This document shows positions 7,352-16,191 of a stretch of DNA of 64,000 nucleotides, piece by piece. The translations under genes were made by a program, and so were the position numbers. Origin of the DNA: Szabonella sp046295215. GTDB lineage: Bacteria; Pseudomonadota; Alphaproteobacteria; Rhodobacterales; Rhodobacteraceae. Under the pieces are notes generated by a model. The model searched no databases. It worked only from the letters and a program-made list of their open reading frames with translations, and was not told where the DNA came from. The stretch is taken from positions 1 through 64,000 of the forward strand of contig JBKBNP010000022.1 in the NCBI GenBank assembly GCA_046295215.1, read 5' to 3'. The first letter of the stretch is position 1, and each line of letters starts with the position of its first letter.

Positions 7352-7702
7352 ATGTTCGCCATCCCCGGAAAAGCCGCCGTCACGCTGACCCCCGCCGCCG
7401 TGCGCCAGATCGCACGGCTGATGGAACGGCATGGATCGAAGGGTCTGCGCATCGGCGTCAAGAAGGGCGGTTGCGCGGGCATGGAATACACGATGGACTA
7501 TGTGGCAGATGTCAATCCGATGGACGAAACCGTGGAGCAGGACGGTGCAAGGGTGATGATTGCGCCCATGGCCCAGATGTTCCTGATCGGGACTGAAATC
7601 GACTATGAGACGTCCTTGCTGGAACAGGGCTTCCGGTTCCGCAACCCGAATGTGTCCGAGGCCTGCGGCTGCGGCGAATCGATCAAGTTCAAGGACGCCT
7701 GA
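7352..7702 (+). CDS. sufA: A-type iron-sulfur carrier protein (SufA/IscA family)
   Basis: A 116-residue A-type carrier that accepts Fe-S clusters from the assembly scaffold and passes them to apo-proteins. The three cluster-ligand cysteines are at 41 (GGCAGMEY) and at 105 and 107 (EACGCGES). The ATG at 7352 is chosen because AAGGAG lies 7 bases upstream; an ATG seven codons earlier has no such site. It follows the DUF3307 gene by 26 bases and probably belonged next to sufT before the SatD/DUF3307 pair came between. The exact subtype (SufA versus IscA) cannot be settled from the window, because no other suf or isc genes are present. Confidence 0.88.
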   Translation: MFAIPGKAAVTLTPAAVRQIARLMERHGSKGLRIGVKKGGCAGMEYTMDYVADVNPMDETVEQDGARVMIAPMAQMFLIGTEIDYETSLLEQGFRFRNPNVSEACGCGESIKFKDA

Positions 7703-7782
7703 CGCGTCCCGCGACGGCCCGACACTTGCAATCCGACGACATCGGTTCCAACCTGCCATCCACATCACAGGGAGGACGTGCC

Positions 7783-8568
7783 ATGCAGAAACTCGCAGCA
7801 GGCAACTGGAAGATGAACGGCACATCCGACGATCTGGACGAGGTGCTGTCCCTGATCGCCGCCCATCCCGCCCCGAAAACCTGCGAAATGGTGATCTGCC
7901 CCCCGGCCACGCTGCTGTCGCGCATGGCCGAAAAGGCAGCCGGATCGGCGCTTCAGGTCGGCGGGCAGGATTGCCATGCAAAATCCTCCGGCGCCCATAC
8001 GGGCGATATTTCCGCTGAAATGCTGCGCGATGCCGGGGCGAACTGGGTCATCCTCGGCCATTCCGAACGGCGGCAGGATCATCAGGAAACCGATGTGATG
8101 ATCCGGGCCAAGATGCAGACGGCCCATGAACACAACCTTGCCGTCATCCTGTGTGTTGGCGAATCCCGCCAGGACCGGATGATGGGGCGCACGCTGGATG
8201 TTGTGGGCCGCCAACTGGGCGCCGTCCTGCGGGGCTACCAGGGAAGCGAAAGCGATGCCTGGTGCACACAGGAAAATTTTGCCATCGCCTATGAACCGAT
8301 CTGGGCCATCGGCACCGGCCAGACCCCCACGATGGCGGAAATCGCCGAAGTCCACGCCTTCATCCGCGACAAGATTTCAGAAGACGCTTACCCCTCGATG
8401 CTCCGCGACACCGGCCGCGTCATCCGCCTGCTCTATGGCGGCTCGGTCAAACCCTCCAACGCGGCCGAGATTTTCGCCCTGCCCCATGTCAACGGCGCAT
8501 TGGTCGGTGGTGCCAGCCTGCGCGCCTCCGACTTCGGCGCCATCGTGGCGGCCCTCGACGCCGCCTGA
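7783..8568 (+). CDS. tpiA: Triosephosphate isomerase
   Basis: A 261-residue TIM barrel interconverting dihydroxyacetone phosphate and glyceraldehyde 3-phosphate. Catalytic landmarks are visible: AGNWKMN with the active-site Lys at residue 10, LGHSERR with the catalytic His, AYEPIWAIGTG with the catalytic Glu and the mobile loop, and YGGSVKPSN for phosphate binding. GGAGG at 7771-7775 supports the ATG at 7783. The P450 gene begins 7 bases after its stop, so the two are probably co-transcribed. Confidence 0.98.
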   Translation: MQKLAAGNWKMNGTSDDLDEVLSLIAAHPAPKTCEMVICPPATLLSRMAEKAAGSALQVGGQDCHAKSSGAHTGDISAEMLRDAGANWVILGHSERRQDHQETDVMIRAKMQTAHEHNLAVILCVGESRQDRMMGRTLDVVGRQLGAVLRGYQGSESDAWCTQENFAIAYEPIWAIGTGQTPTMAEIAEVHAFIRDKISEDAYPSMLRDTGRVIRLLYGGSVKPSNAAEIFALPHVNGALVGGASLRASDFGAIVAALDAA

Positions 8569-8575
8569 CCCCCTG

Positions 8576-9748
8576 ATGCGGCACTTGCGCCAATCCCCGA
8601 CCGACCCGGATTTCGTCCAGAATCCCTATGCGTTCTACGACCACGCGCGCGCCGAAGGGCCGTTCTTCTTCTGGGAGGATTACGGCACCCTCTGCGTGAC
8701 CTCGCACGCGGCGGTGAATGCGATCCTGCGCGACCGCCGCATGGGCCGCGAAACCCCGCCCGACCAGCGCCAGCCGGTGCCCGACCATCTGCGCCCCTTC
8801 TATGCGGTGGAGGACCATTCCATGCTGGATATGGAGCCCCCCCGCCACACACGCCTGCGCAGCCTCGTGCTGCGCGCCTTCACCTCCCGCCGGATCGTCG
8901 CGCTGGAGCCCGAAATCGCCGCCCTCTGCCACAGCCTGCTCGACGCCCTGCCGGAGGGCGGGTTCGACCTGATTCCCCATTTCGCGCAGAAACTGCCGGT
9001 CATCATCATCGCCCGGTTGCTGGGCGTGCCCGACGCGATGGCCGACCAGCTCCTGACCTGGTCGCATGCGATGGTCCGCATGTATATTCCCCATCGCAGC
9101 CATGCGGACGAGGTCAGCGCCGCACGGGCCGCTACCGATTTCGCCACTTTCCTCGGCGACCTCATCAACCACCGGCGCAGCCACCCCTCCGACGACCTCC
9201 TGACCCATCTGATCGCCGCCTCTTCCGAAGGCGACCGGCTCAGCACGCCCGAAATGATCGCGACCTGCATCCTGCTGCTGAATGCCGGACATGAGGCCAC
9301 CGTCCATACGATCGGCAATGGCGTGAAGGCGATCCTGCAATCCGGCACCGACCCCGCCGCCGTCCCCCCCGCCGCACTGGCCGAGGAAATCCTGCGCTTC
9401 GACCCTCCGCTCCACCTCTTCTTCCGCCATGTCTACGAGCCGGTAGAGGTCATGGGCCACATGTTGCCCGCAGGCAGCCGCCTGGCACTTCTGCTCGGGG
9501 CCGCGAACCGCGATCCCGCGATGTGGCAGGATCCGCACCGGTTCGATCCCGGCCGGCCCGCCGCCCCGCATCTCGCCTTCGGAGGCGGGCTGCATTTCTG
9601 CGTCGGCGCGCCCCTTGCCCGGCTCGAACTCCAGATCGCCCTGCCGATCCTCTTCGCCCGCCTGCCCGGCCTGCGCCTCGCCGCCCCGCCGCTCTATGCC
9701 GACAGCTTCCACTTCCACGGTCTCACCGCGCTGCATCTCGCGCGCTGA
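8576..9748 (+). CDS. Soluble cytochrome P450
   Basis: A 390-residue bacterial-type cytochrome P450 monooxygenase. The I-helix oxygen-activation motif is AGHEATVH, the K-helix E-x-x-R motif is EEILR, and the heme-thiolate loop is FGGGLHFCVGAPLAR with the axial Cys near residue 342. No membrane anchor or fused reductase is present, so it needs a separate ferredoxin and reductase; none is adjacent. The start at 8576 lies 7 bases after tpiA, with no strong ribosome binding site, suggesting translation coupled to tpiA. The substrate cannot be deduced. A dispersed hairpin repeat follows the gene. Confidence 0.93.
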   Translation: MRHLRQSPTDPDFVQNPYAFYDHARAEGPFFFWEDYGTLCVTSHAAVNAILRDRRMGRETPPDQRQPVPDHLRPFYAVEDHSMLDMEPPRHTRLRSLVLRAFTSRRIVALEPEIAALCHSLLDALPEGGFDLIPHFAQKLPVIIIARLLGVPDAMADQLLTWSHAMVRMYIPHRSHADEVSAARAATDFATFLGDLINHRRSHPSDDLLTHLIAASSEGDRLSTPEMIATCILLLNAGHEATVHTIGNGVKAILQSGTDPAAVPPAALAEEILRFDPPLHLFFRHVYEPVEVMGHMLPAGSRLALLLGAANRDPAMWQDPHRFDPGRPAAPHLAFGGGLHFCVGAPLARLELQIALPILFARLPGLRLAAPPLYADSFHFHGLTALHLAR

Positions 9749-9833
9749 CCCGCTTTTTCTGTCCAGAAATATCCTCGGGGGGTGAGGTCCGGCAGGGGCC
9801 GGGCCGAGGGGGGCAGAGGCCCCCCTGCGCCCC
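9749..9833 (-). repeat. Dispersed intergenic repeat, copy 1
   Basis: Fills the gap between the converging P450 and Lrp genes. In minus orientation it carries the GAGGATATTT core and a tail ending in CAGAAAAAGCGGG (9784-9749), plus a GGGGGG/CCCCCC hairpin (9808-9813 with 9820-9825). The tail variant is the same as in copy 4 and differs from the CCAAGATGAAA tail of the other copies. It probably terminates both genes. Confidence 0.7.
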
Positions 9834-10295
9834 TCACAGGGGCAATGCCGTGGTCGACTTGATCTCCTCCATCGACAACAGCGCCGTCACGTTGAAAATC
9901 CGCACCTCGGAAATCAGTGCCTGATAGAAACTGTCATAGGCCCGCGCGTTCGTCACCCGCACCTTGAGGATATAGTCGATCTCGCCGGCCAGCCGATGCG
10001 CCTCCATCACTTCGGGCCGTTCACGCAGCGCGCGCAGGAACCGCGCCTGCCACTCCGCCTCATGCTCCGATGTGCGGATCAGCACGAAGAAACAGGCCTC
10101 CAGCCCCAGCGCCTCCGCCTCCAGCAGCACCGTCTGGCGCAGGATCACGCCCGCCTCCTTCATCCGCTTGATGCGATTCCACACCGGCGTCTTGGACGAC
10201 CCGACCTTTCTGGCAATCTCGTCCAGCGACTGCGCGGCATCCTCCTGCAACTCGGCAAGGATTTTCCGATCCATCTCATCCAGCCGGGCAGCCAT
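9834..10295 (-). CDS. Lrp/AsnC-family transcriptional regulator
   Basis: A 153-residue Lrp/AsnC protein: N-terminal winged helix (LDEMDRKILAELQED at about 5-19, then SLDEIARKVG and SKTPVWNRIKRM as the recognition helix) and a C-terminal ligand-binding RAM domain with HRLAGEIDYILKVRV. The start at 10295 (MAARLDEMD) fits the family; AGGGG lies upstream. It diverges from the cobA-cys operon, as is usual in Rhodobacteraceae, so it most likely controls sulfate assimilation in response to a sulfur amino acid or precursor. That regulatory role is inferred from position. Confidence 0.92.
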   Translation of the reverse strand: MAARLDEMDRKILAELQEDAAQSLDEIARKVGSSKTPVWNRIKRMKEAGVILRQTVLLEAEALGLEACFFVLIRTSEHEAEWQARFLRALRERPEVMEAHRLAGEIDYILKVRVTNARAYDSFYQALISEVRIFNVTALLSMEEIKSTTALPL

Positions 10296-10431
10296 TCCTG
10301 CAATCCCCTTTCTTCGCGAAAACCGTTCCAATCCAGCGCAGTATCGGAACAAACTTCCTTATCTGCAAGGGCATATGGCCGATACGGGGGAAAATGTCCT
10401 ATATTCACGGCATCATTCAAAGGACCATGCC

Positions 10432-11211
10432 ATGCGCCAGATTGCCCAAGCCCTCCGCCCTGTCCGCTTCATCGGTGCAGGCCCCGGTGCGCTCTGCCAT
10501 CTGACGCTCGGGGCAGCAGAGGCGTTGCGCAGCGCAGAGATCGTCATTCACGACCGGCTCGTCGGCCCCGAGATCCTCGCTCTGGTCTCCGCCGATGCCG
10601 AGGTGATCGACATGGGCAAGGAGGGATTCGGCCCTTCTGCGGCACAATCCGCGATCAATGCGACACTGGTCGCCAAGGCCCTGACGGGGCGCGCCGTGGT
10701 GCGGCTCAAGGGGGGCGATTGCGGGATTTTCGGCCGTCTGGACGAGGAAATCGAGGCGCTGGAAATCTATTCCATCCCGTTCGAGATCCTCCCCGGCCTC
10801 ACCGCCGCAACCGTTGCCGCCGCCGCCATCGGCCAGTCGCTGACCCGTCGTGGGCGCAACAGGTCGCTGCGCATCCTGACCGGGCATGACATGGCGGGCT
10901 TTGCCGATCAGGACTGGCGGGGTCTTTCCAACCCGGATGAGGTCGCAGCCATCTACATGGGCAAGAAATCCGCGCGCTTCCTTCAGGGCCGTCTGATGAT
11001 GCACGGGGCGAGCGCCGACACGCTGGTCACGATCGTCGAGAACGTGTCCCGCCCGGATGAACGGATCATCGGCACCACGCTGGCCGCCCTCCCCGCCGCG
11101 CTCGAAGGCGTCGACGGCCCGGCAGTGCTGCTTTACGGGCTGGCCCCGCGCCACGCCGCGCGTTCCCTGGACCAACTGGCCCCCGACCCCTTGCAGGAGG
11201 CGCTCGCATGA
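10432..11211 (+). CDS. cobA: Uroporphyrinogen-III C-methyltransferase
   Basis: A 259-residue SAM-dependent methyltransferase making precorrin-2, the first step from uroporphyrinogen III to siroheme. The SAM-binding start FIGAGPGALCHLTL matches the G-x-G-x-G signature; VRLKGGDCGIFGR and EILPGLTAA are the other conserved motifs. It covers only the C-terminal half of E. coli CysG, with no dehydrogenase/ferrochelatase domain, so another protein must finish siroheme. Siroheme is the cofactor of CysI encoded two genes downstream. AAGGA precedes the ATG at 10432. A TATATT-like element about 30 bases upstream may be its -10. The next gene overlaps by 4 bp. Confidence 0.93.
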   Translation: MRQIAQALRPVRFIGAGPGALCHLTLGAAEALRSAEIVIHDRLVGPEILALVSADAEVIDMGKEGFGPSAAQSAINATLVAKALTGRAVVRLKGGDCGIFGRLDEEIEALEIYSIPFEILPGLTAATVAAAAIGQSLTRRGRNRSLRILTGHDMAGFADQDWRGLSNPDEVAAIYMGKKSARFLQGRLMMHGASADTLVTIVENVSRPDERIIGTTLAALPAALEGVDGPAVLLYGLAPRHAARSLDQLAPDPLQEALA

Positions 11212-11516
11212 GCCGTGCATTCACCCCGAAAGTCGTCACCGCCAATGCGCTGCTCGAAGGCGATGTGATCTTTCTGACACCCGATGACCGCTGGTCGCGT
11301 CTCCACCACGAGGCCGAACTGATCGAGGACGAGGCCCACGCCCAGATGCGCCTGCTGCACGCACAGTCACAGCGGTCAGTCGCGGTCGGTGCCTATCTGG
11401 CGGATGCGAAACGCGGCCCGAACGGCCCCGAGCCCGTCCATTTCCGCGAAGCATTCCGCACGCGTGGCCCCTCCAATTACCGCCACGGCAAGCAGGTGGA
11501 ACAGCCCAATGTATGA
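11208..11516 (+). CDS. DUF2849 protein of the sulfate assimilation operon
   Basis: A 102-residue protein of the DUF2849 family, almost always found between the uroporphyrinogen methyltransferase and sulfite reductase genes in alphaproteobacteria. It overlaps cobA by 4 bp and cysI by 8 bp. Residues 1-30 (FTPKVVTANALLEGDVIFL) form predicted strands; the C-terminal part is charged. It has no recognised catalytic motif. A small accessory role in sulfite reductase maturation or electron transfer is plausible but unproven. Confidence 0.85.
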   Translation: MSRAFTPKVVTANALLEGDVIFLTPDDRWSRLHHEAELIEDEAHAQMRLLHAQSQRSVAVGAYLADAKRGPNGPEPVHFREAFRTRGPSNYRHGKQVEQPNV

Positions 11517-13179
11517 CTATACCGATTTCGACGAGGCCTTTGTGCGCGCCCGCACGGGCCAGTTTTCCGATCAGGTCCGCCGCCGCATCGACGGCTCGCT
11601 GACCGAAGAGGAATTCCGCCCCCTGCGCCTGATGAACGGGCTCTATCTGCAACTTCATGCCTATATGTTGCGGGTGGCGATCCCCTACGGCACCATCAAT
11701 CCGCGCCAGATGCGCCAGCTTGCCATGATTGCCAAGACCTATGACAAGGGCTACGGCCATTTCACAACGCGCCAGAACATCCAGTTCAACTGGCCGAAGC
11801 TGCCCGATGTGCCCGCAATCCTCTCGGCCTTGGCCGATGTGGGGATGCACGCGATCCAGACTTCCGGAAATTGCGTGCGCAATGTCACCGCCGACCATTT
11901 CGCCGGTGCGGCGGCAGACGAGATCGAAGACCCCCGCCCGGTGGCGGAATTGCTGCGCCAATGGTCCACCGACCACCCGGAGTTCCAGTTCCTGCCGCGC
12001 AAGTTCAAGATCGCCATCACCGGCAGTCCGAACGACCGCGCCGTGACTCGCGCCCATGACATCGGGCTGCGGATGCTGCGCAACGCGGCCGGGGAACCCG
12101 GATTCGAGGTGATCGTCGGCGGCGGCCTTGGCCGCACGCCATTGGTGGGCCAGACCGTGCGGGAGTTCCTGCCGAAGGCCGATCTGCTTCCTTACGTCGA
12201 GGCGGTTCTGAGCGTCTACAACACGCTTGGCCGGCGCGACAACAAATACAAGGCCCGCATCAAGATCACCCTGCATGAGACGGGAAAGGAAGAGCTTTCC
12301 CGCATGATCGAGGACCGCTTCGCGGAACTCCGTCCCCTTTTCGGGGGCAACGATCAGGAGTTGCTGGCGCGGATCGAGGCGGCCTTCACCCCGCCCGCCC
12401 TGATGGATGCGCCCACCGACGGGTTCGGCCTGCACCGCAAGGCGGACCCGGTGTTCCGGGCCTGGGCCGATACCAACCTCGCCGCCCACAAGAATGACCA
12501 ATATGCCATTGTCACCATCAGCCTGAAGGCGCATGGCGCAACTCCGGGGGATGCAACCGCCGACCAGATGCGCCTGATCGCGGATCTGGCTGAACGCTAC
12601 GGCCATTCGGAAATCCGCATCAGCCATGAACAGAATGTCATCCTGCCTCATGTTCACAAATCGAACCTTCCTGCCCTGCATGCCGAACTGCGCGGGACCG
12701 GGCTGGAGACGGCGAATATCGGGCTGATCTCGGACATCATCGCCTGCCCGGGCATGGATTACTGCGCGCTGGCCACCGCCCGCTCGATCCCCGTCGCGCA
12801 GGAAATCGCGACCCGGTTCGACGCATTGAAGCTGGAACATGAGATCGGCGCGCTGAAGATCAAGATCTCCGGCTGCATCAATGCCTGCGGGCATCACCAT
12901 GTCGGCCATATCGGGATTCTGGGACTGGATCGTGCAGGCGTGGAGAATTACCAAATCACCCTCGGCGGCGACGGCACCGAAACGGCAACCATCGGTGAAC
13001 GCGCCGGCCCGGGTTTTGCCTATGACGAGATTGTGCCCGCAATTGAACGACTTGTGCAGGCCTATCTTGTGCATCGCGAGGGACCGGAGGAAACTTTCCT
13101 CGAAGCCTATCGTCGTCTGGGCCTTTCCCCGTTCAAGGCCGCTCTCTATCCGGCGGAAGGGGCGCGGGATGCCGCGTGA
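11509..13179 (+). CDS. cysI: Assimilatory sulfite/nitrite reductase hemoprotein
   Basis: A 556-residue siroheme and [4Fe-4S] reductase; in this operon it should reduce sulfite to sulfide. It has the duplicated ferredoxin-like plus siroheme domains of the family. The four cluster cysteines are visible as ACPGMDYC (Cys-x5-Cys) and SGCINACGHH (Cys-x3-Cys) near residues 415-465; the second also provides the siroheme link. The N-terminal TTRQNIQFNW segment is typical. No flavoprotein CysJ partner is encoded nearby; electrons may come from reduced ferredoxin, and fpr lies at the end of this cluster. It overlaps cysH by 11 bp. Confidence 0.93.
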   Translation: MYDYTDFDEAFVRARTGQFSDQVRRRIDGSLTEEEFRPLRLMNGLYLQLHAYMLRVAIPYGTINPRQMRQLAMIAKTYDKGYGHFTTRQNIQFNWPKLPDVPAILSALADVGMHAIQTSGNCVRNVTADHFAGAAADEIEDPRPVAELLRQWSTDHPEFQFLPRKFKIAITGSPNDRAVTRAHDIGLRMLRNAAGEPGFEVIVGGGLGRTPLVGQTVREFLPKADLLPYVEAVLSVYNTLGRRDNKYKARIKITLHETGKEELSRMIEDRFAELRPLFGGNDQELLARIEAAFTPPALMDAPTDGFGLHRKADPVFRAWADTNLAAHKNDQYAIVTISLKAHGATPGDATADQMRLIADLAERYGHSEIRISHEQNVILPHVHKSNLPALHAELRGTGLETANIGLISDIIACPGMDYCALATARSIPVAQEIATRFDALKLEHEIGALKIKISGCINACGHHHVGHIGILGLDRAGVENYQITLGGDGTETATIGERAGPGFAYDEIVPAIERLVQAYLVHREGPEETFLEAYRRLGLSPFKAALYPAEGARDAA

Positions 13180-13918
13180 CCTGCATACCGGTCCGGTTGC
13201 CGACCGGGTGGCAACCCTCAACGGTCGCTATCGCCACCATTCGGCGACGGCGGTGCTGGAACATGCGCTGAAGGATTCGGACCTTGGCCGGGTGGCGCTG
13301 GTGTCATCCTTCGGGGCGGAATCGGTGGTGCTGCTGCATCTCGTCTCGGTCATCGCGCCCGAAACACCGGTGCTGTTCATCGATACGCGGATGCTGTTCC
13401 CGGAAACGCTGGATTACCAACGCGAGTTGGCCGAAAAATTGCACCTTTGCGACATTCGGACGATCCGCGCCAATCCGGCCCGGCTTGCGCTGGAAGACCC
13501 GGATGGCACGCTCCACCAGTTCAACACGGATGCCTGCTGCGGCGTTCGGAAAGTGGAACCGCTGGAGCGCGCCCTGTCGGGGTTCGACGGCTGGATCACC
13601 GGGCGAAAGCGCTATCAGGGGGCAACCCGCGATGCCGTCGAATTCTTCGAGGCCGAGGGCGAGGCGCGCATCAAGGTCAATCCGCTGGCCCATTGGGGGC
13701 GGGAGGATCTGGAGGAATATATCGTCAACAACCGCCTGCCCCGGCATCCGCTGGTGGCCAGGGGTTACCCTTCCATTGGTTGCGCACCCTGCACGAGCCC
13801 GGTGAAACCGGGTGAGGATCCGCGCGCAGGACGTTGGCGCGGCAGCCAGAAAACCGAATGTGGCATCCATTTCATCGACGGCAGACCCGTCCGCATCAAA
13901 CAGGAGAACGCGGCATGA
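13169..13918 (+). CDS. cysH: Phosphoadenylyl/adenylyl-sulfate reductase, APS type
   Basis: A 249-residue thioredoxin-dependent reductase releasing sulfite from activated sulfate. The PP-loop-type start is SSFGAESVVLLHLV. It carries Cys-Cys (DACCGVRK) and Cys-x2-Cys (GCAPCTSP), the [4Fe-4S] ligands that mark enzymes preferring APS over PAPS. The C-terminal ECGIH provides the catalytic Cys. The ATG at 13169 overlaps the cysI 3' end and gives a family-length protein. It overlaps the following DUF934 gene by 4 bp. Confidence 0.95.
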   Translation: MPRDLHTGPVADRVATLNGRYRHHSATAVLEHALKDSDLGRVALVSSFGAESVVLLHLVSVIAPETPVLFIDTRMLFPETLDYQRELAEKLHLCDIRTIRANPARLALEDPDGTLHQFNTDACCGVRKVEPLERALSGFDGWITGRKRYQGATRDAVEFFEAEGEARIKVNPLAHWGREDLEEYIVNNRLPRHPLVARGYPSIGCAPCTSPVKPGEDPRAGRWRGSQKTECGIHFIDGRPVRIKQENAA

Positions 13919-14322
13919 GCGTGATCGTCACCGACAAGGGGTTTTCCAGCGAATATCCCATCCCGTCCTATGTGACGCTGGAGCAACTGCCCTTCCACGA
14001 GGGCGCCATTGACCTGATCAACACCGATGATCCCACCACGCTGACCCCCTATCTGGCCGATCTGCGCCTGATCCGCGTCGATTTCCCGGCCTTCAGCGAC
14101 GGGCGCGGCTTCACGCTGGCGCGGCGGATCAGGATGATGGGGTTCAAGGGGCGGTTGCGGGCCCGCGGGCATGTGCTGGCGGATCAATATGCCATGGCGC
14201 GGCGGGTCGGGTTCGACGAGGTGGAAATCTCGGACGATCTCGCCGCGCGCCAGCCCGAGGCGCAATGGGTTTACCGCGCCGACTGGCAGGCGAATGACTA
14301 TCAGGCGCGTCTGCGCGCCTGA
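13915..14322 (+). CDS. DUF934 protein of the sulfate assimilation operon
   Basis: A 135-residue DUF934 family protein. The family is nearly always linked to cysI and cysH in proteobacteria and is annotated as an oxidoreductase-like accessory, with no proven reaction. The central motif F-S-D-G-R-G-F-T-L-A is at residues 61-70, followed by LRARGHVLADQYAMARRVGFDE at about 82-103, both family hallmarks. It starts within the cysH stop (ATGA), so it is translationally coupled and is the last gene of the compact operon before fpr. Confidence 0.88.
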   Translation: MSVIVTDKGFSSEYPIPSYVTLEQLPFHEGAIDLINTDDPTTLTPYLADLRLIRVDFPAFSDGRGFTLARRIRMMGFKGRLRARGHVLADQYAMARRVGFDEVEISDDLAARQPEAQWVYRADWQANDYQARLRA

Positions 14323-14387
14323 CGCTTTCATCTGCCTTCAATCGAAGCTAGACAAAGGATGCCGGTCAAGGGCCGGTTGCAGTGGAT

Positions 14388-15221
14388 ATGACCGAAAGCC
14401 TGACCGTGACCGACAGCCCCGCCCCCGTCGCCAGAGCGGCGACCCTGCCCGATGCCCAGACCGTGACCGAAGTCCGGCACTGGACGGACAAATTGTTTTC
14501 CTTTCGCGTGACCCGACCGGCGAGCCTGCGGTTCCGGTCCGGGGAGTTCGTGATGATCGGCCTGCCGGGCGACAACGGCAAGCCCCTGCTCCGGGCCTAT
14601 TCCATCGCCTCGCCCAATTGGGATGACGGGCTGGAATTCTATTCGATCAAGGTGCCGGATGGCCCCCTGACCTCGAAACTTCAGCATATCCGGCCCGGCG
14701 ACCAGATCATCCTGCGCCCGAAGCCGGTGGGAACGCTGGTGCATGACGCGCTCCTGCCCGGCAAGCGGATCTGGTTTCTGGCGACCGGCACCGGCATCGC
14801 GCCCTTCGCCAGCCTGATGCGCGACCCGGAAACCTATGAGAAGTATGACTCTGTCATCATGATGCACACTTGCCGCGAAGCTGCGGAACTGAACTATGGC
14901 CGGGAACTGGTGGAGAGCCTGCGCGCGGATGAGTTGATCGGCGAAATGGTCGAGGGCAAGCTGCACTATTACCCCACCACGACCCGCGAGACGTCAAACC
15001 GGATGGGCCGGATCACCGACAATCTTGCCTCGGGCAAGGTCTTTGCCGATCTTGGCCTGCCGCCGATGAACGCCGCTGAAGACCGCGCGATGGTCTGCGG
15101 CAGCCTCGCCTTCAATATCGACGTGAAGGCGGTCCTCGAAAACTTCGGCCTGTCCGAAGGGGCCAATTCCGACCCGCGCGAATATGTCGTGGAAAAGGCC
15201 TTTGTGGGCGACGGGATCTGA
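14388..15221 (+). CDS. fpr: Ferredoxin--NADP+ reductase, bacterial subclass
   Basis: A 277-residue FAD-dependent ferredoxin/flavodoxin-NADP(H) reductase like that of Rhodobacter capsulatus. LLRAYSIASPNW binds FAD, VPDGPLTSKL continues the FAD domain, and FLATGTGIAPFASLMRD binds NADP. The C terminus ends VVEKAFVGDGI, typical of bacterial subclass I enzymes. ATG at 14388 is preferred; a GTG two codons upstream is possible. It could supply electrons for sulfite reduction by the upstream operon and serve oxidative-stress defence. The cysteine-free 66-base gap upstream suggests it may be transcribed with the cys genes or separately. A strong bidirectional terminator follows. Confidence 0.95.
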   Translation: MTESLTVTDSPAPVARAATLPDAQTVTEVRHWTDKLFSFRVTRPASLRFRSGEFVMIGLPGDNGKPLLRAYSIASPNWDDGLEFYSIKVPDGPLTSKLQHIRPGDQIILRPKPVGTLVHDALLPGKRIWFLATGTGIAPFASLMRDPETYEKYDSVIMMHTCREAAELNYGRELVESLRADELIGEMVEGKLHYYPTTTRETSNRMGRITDNLASGKVFADLGLPPMNAAEDRAMVCGSLAFNIDVKAVLENFGLSEGANSDPREYVVEKAFVGDGI

Positions 15222-15254
15222 TCCACGCCTCACGCGTTCAGAAAACACATGAAA

Positions 15255-15289
15255 AAGGCCGCGCAATTGCTTGCGCGGCCTTCGGTTTT
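15255..15289 (+). terminator. Bidirectional intrinsic terminator between fpr and the Ala-rich gene
   Basis: AAGGCCGCGCAA (15255-15266) pairs perfectly with TTGCGCGGCCTT (15271-15282) around a 4-base loop. T-rich tracts flank it on both strands, so it should stop fpr transcripts and those of the converging minus-strand gene. Confidence 0.9.
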
Positions 15290-15300
15290 CCGTATTGGCG

Positions 15301-15987
15301 TCAAAGCCCGAGCGCGGCGCGGACCTGATCGATCACGCCCTGCACCAGAACGGGATTGTTCTGCGCCGCCTCAACCGCCGCTTTCAGCGAGGTCTTGATG
15401 GTGTCGTCAAGCGCAGAGGCGTCGATCAGGGCGCCGACCTGAGCGGGATCGAACCGGCTGGCGTCGAGGATCTCGGCCGGGTTCATGGCCTCCATCGCGG
15501 CATTGGCCGCATCGGAGGCGGCATCGGCCGCCGATTGCGCCGCTTCCGCCGCGTCGGACGCCGCTTCGGTTGCAGCCTGTGCGGCATCTTCGACGGCTTC
15601 GGTCGTGGTCCCGGCAGCGGCGTCCGCGGCGGCTTGCGCGGCCGCAGCGGCGGCTTCGGCAGCGGCGGCGGCTTCGGCCCCGGCTTCGGCAGCAGCCTCG
15701 GCGGCGGCCTCCTGAAGCGCGAGCGCTTCTTCCTCGGCAGCCTTTTCGGCGGCCTCGGCAGCGGCGCGCGCCTCTTCCTCGGCTTTCGCGGCGGCCTCGG
15801 CGGCAGCGGCTTCGGCAGCCTTCGCCTCTTCTTCGGCCTTCAGGCGGGCTTCCTCGGCGGCGGCCCGCTGCTGCGTCTCGATGGCAGCCTGTTCGGCGGC
15901 GCGCTGCGCAGGCACATAGCTGAACTGGTAATAGCCAAGACCCGCGGCGACGATCAGCACGGCTCCGATGATAACGGATTTGTTCAT
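15301..15987 (-). CDS. Membrane-anchored Ala/Glu-rich coiled-coil protein
   Basis: A 228-residue protein. Residues about 4-20 form one hydrophobic segment (VIIGAVLIVAAGLGYYQF) that should anchor it in the inner membrane. Residues about 30-160 are an almost pure Ala/Glu helix with periodic Lys and Arg, like the TolA stem, followed by a small C-terminal domain ending with NPVLVQGVIDQVRAALGL. GGGGAG upstream supports the start at 15987 over one 12 codons earlier. The composition suggests a long periplasmic helix or spacer. I do not recognise a specific family, and similarity searches will be confused by low complexity. Confidence 0.75.
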   Translation of the reverse strand: MNKSVIIGAVLIVAAGLGYYQFSYVPAQRAAEQAAIETQQRAAAEEARLKAEEEAKAAEAAAAEAAAKAEEEARAAAEAAEKAAEEEALALQEAAAEAAAEAGAEAAAAAEAAAAAAQAAADAAAGTTTEAVEDAAQAATEAASDAAEAAQSAADAASDAANAAMEAMNPAEILDASRFDPAQVGALIDASALDDTIKTSLKAAVEAAQNNPVLVQGVIDQVRAALGL

Positions 15988-16191
15988 GGTAATCTCCCCT
16001 TTCATGCCGACCGGCGGCATCACGCGGCACCTATCTCAGAAAACCTGGCTCTTGAAAAGCCTGATGCCGCAGCGCGGCAGGTTCTGACAGGACAAGGTTT
16101 GCGGTTGAACAACTGCGCGCCGGGGTCTATTTTGTCGCACGGCGCCAACACCTGTTGTCGCTGCATCGTCCATGTCAGAAGGAAGACAACC

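Noticed and set aside
15271..16191. An N-terminal extension of infC running back over the Ala-rich gene.
   Set aside because: Gly/Arg/Phe-rich antisense of the minus-strand coiled-coil gene; IF-3 homology begins only at 16192.
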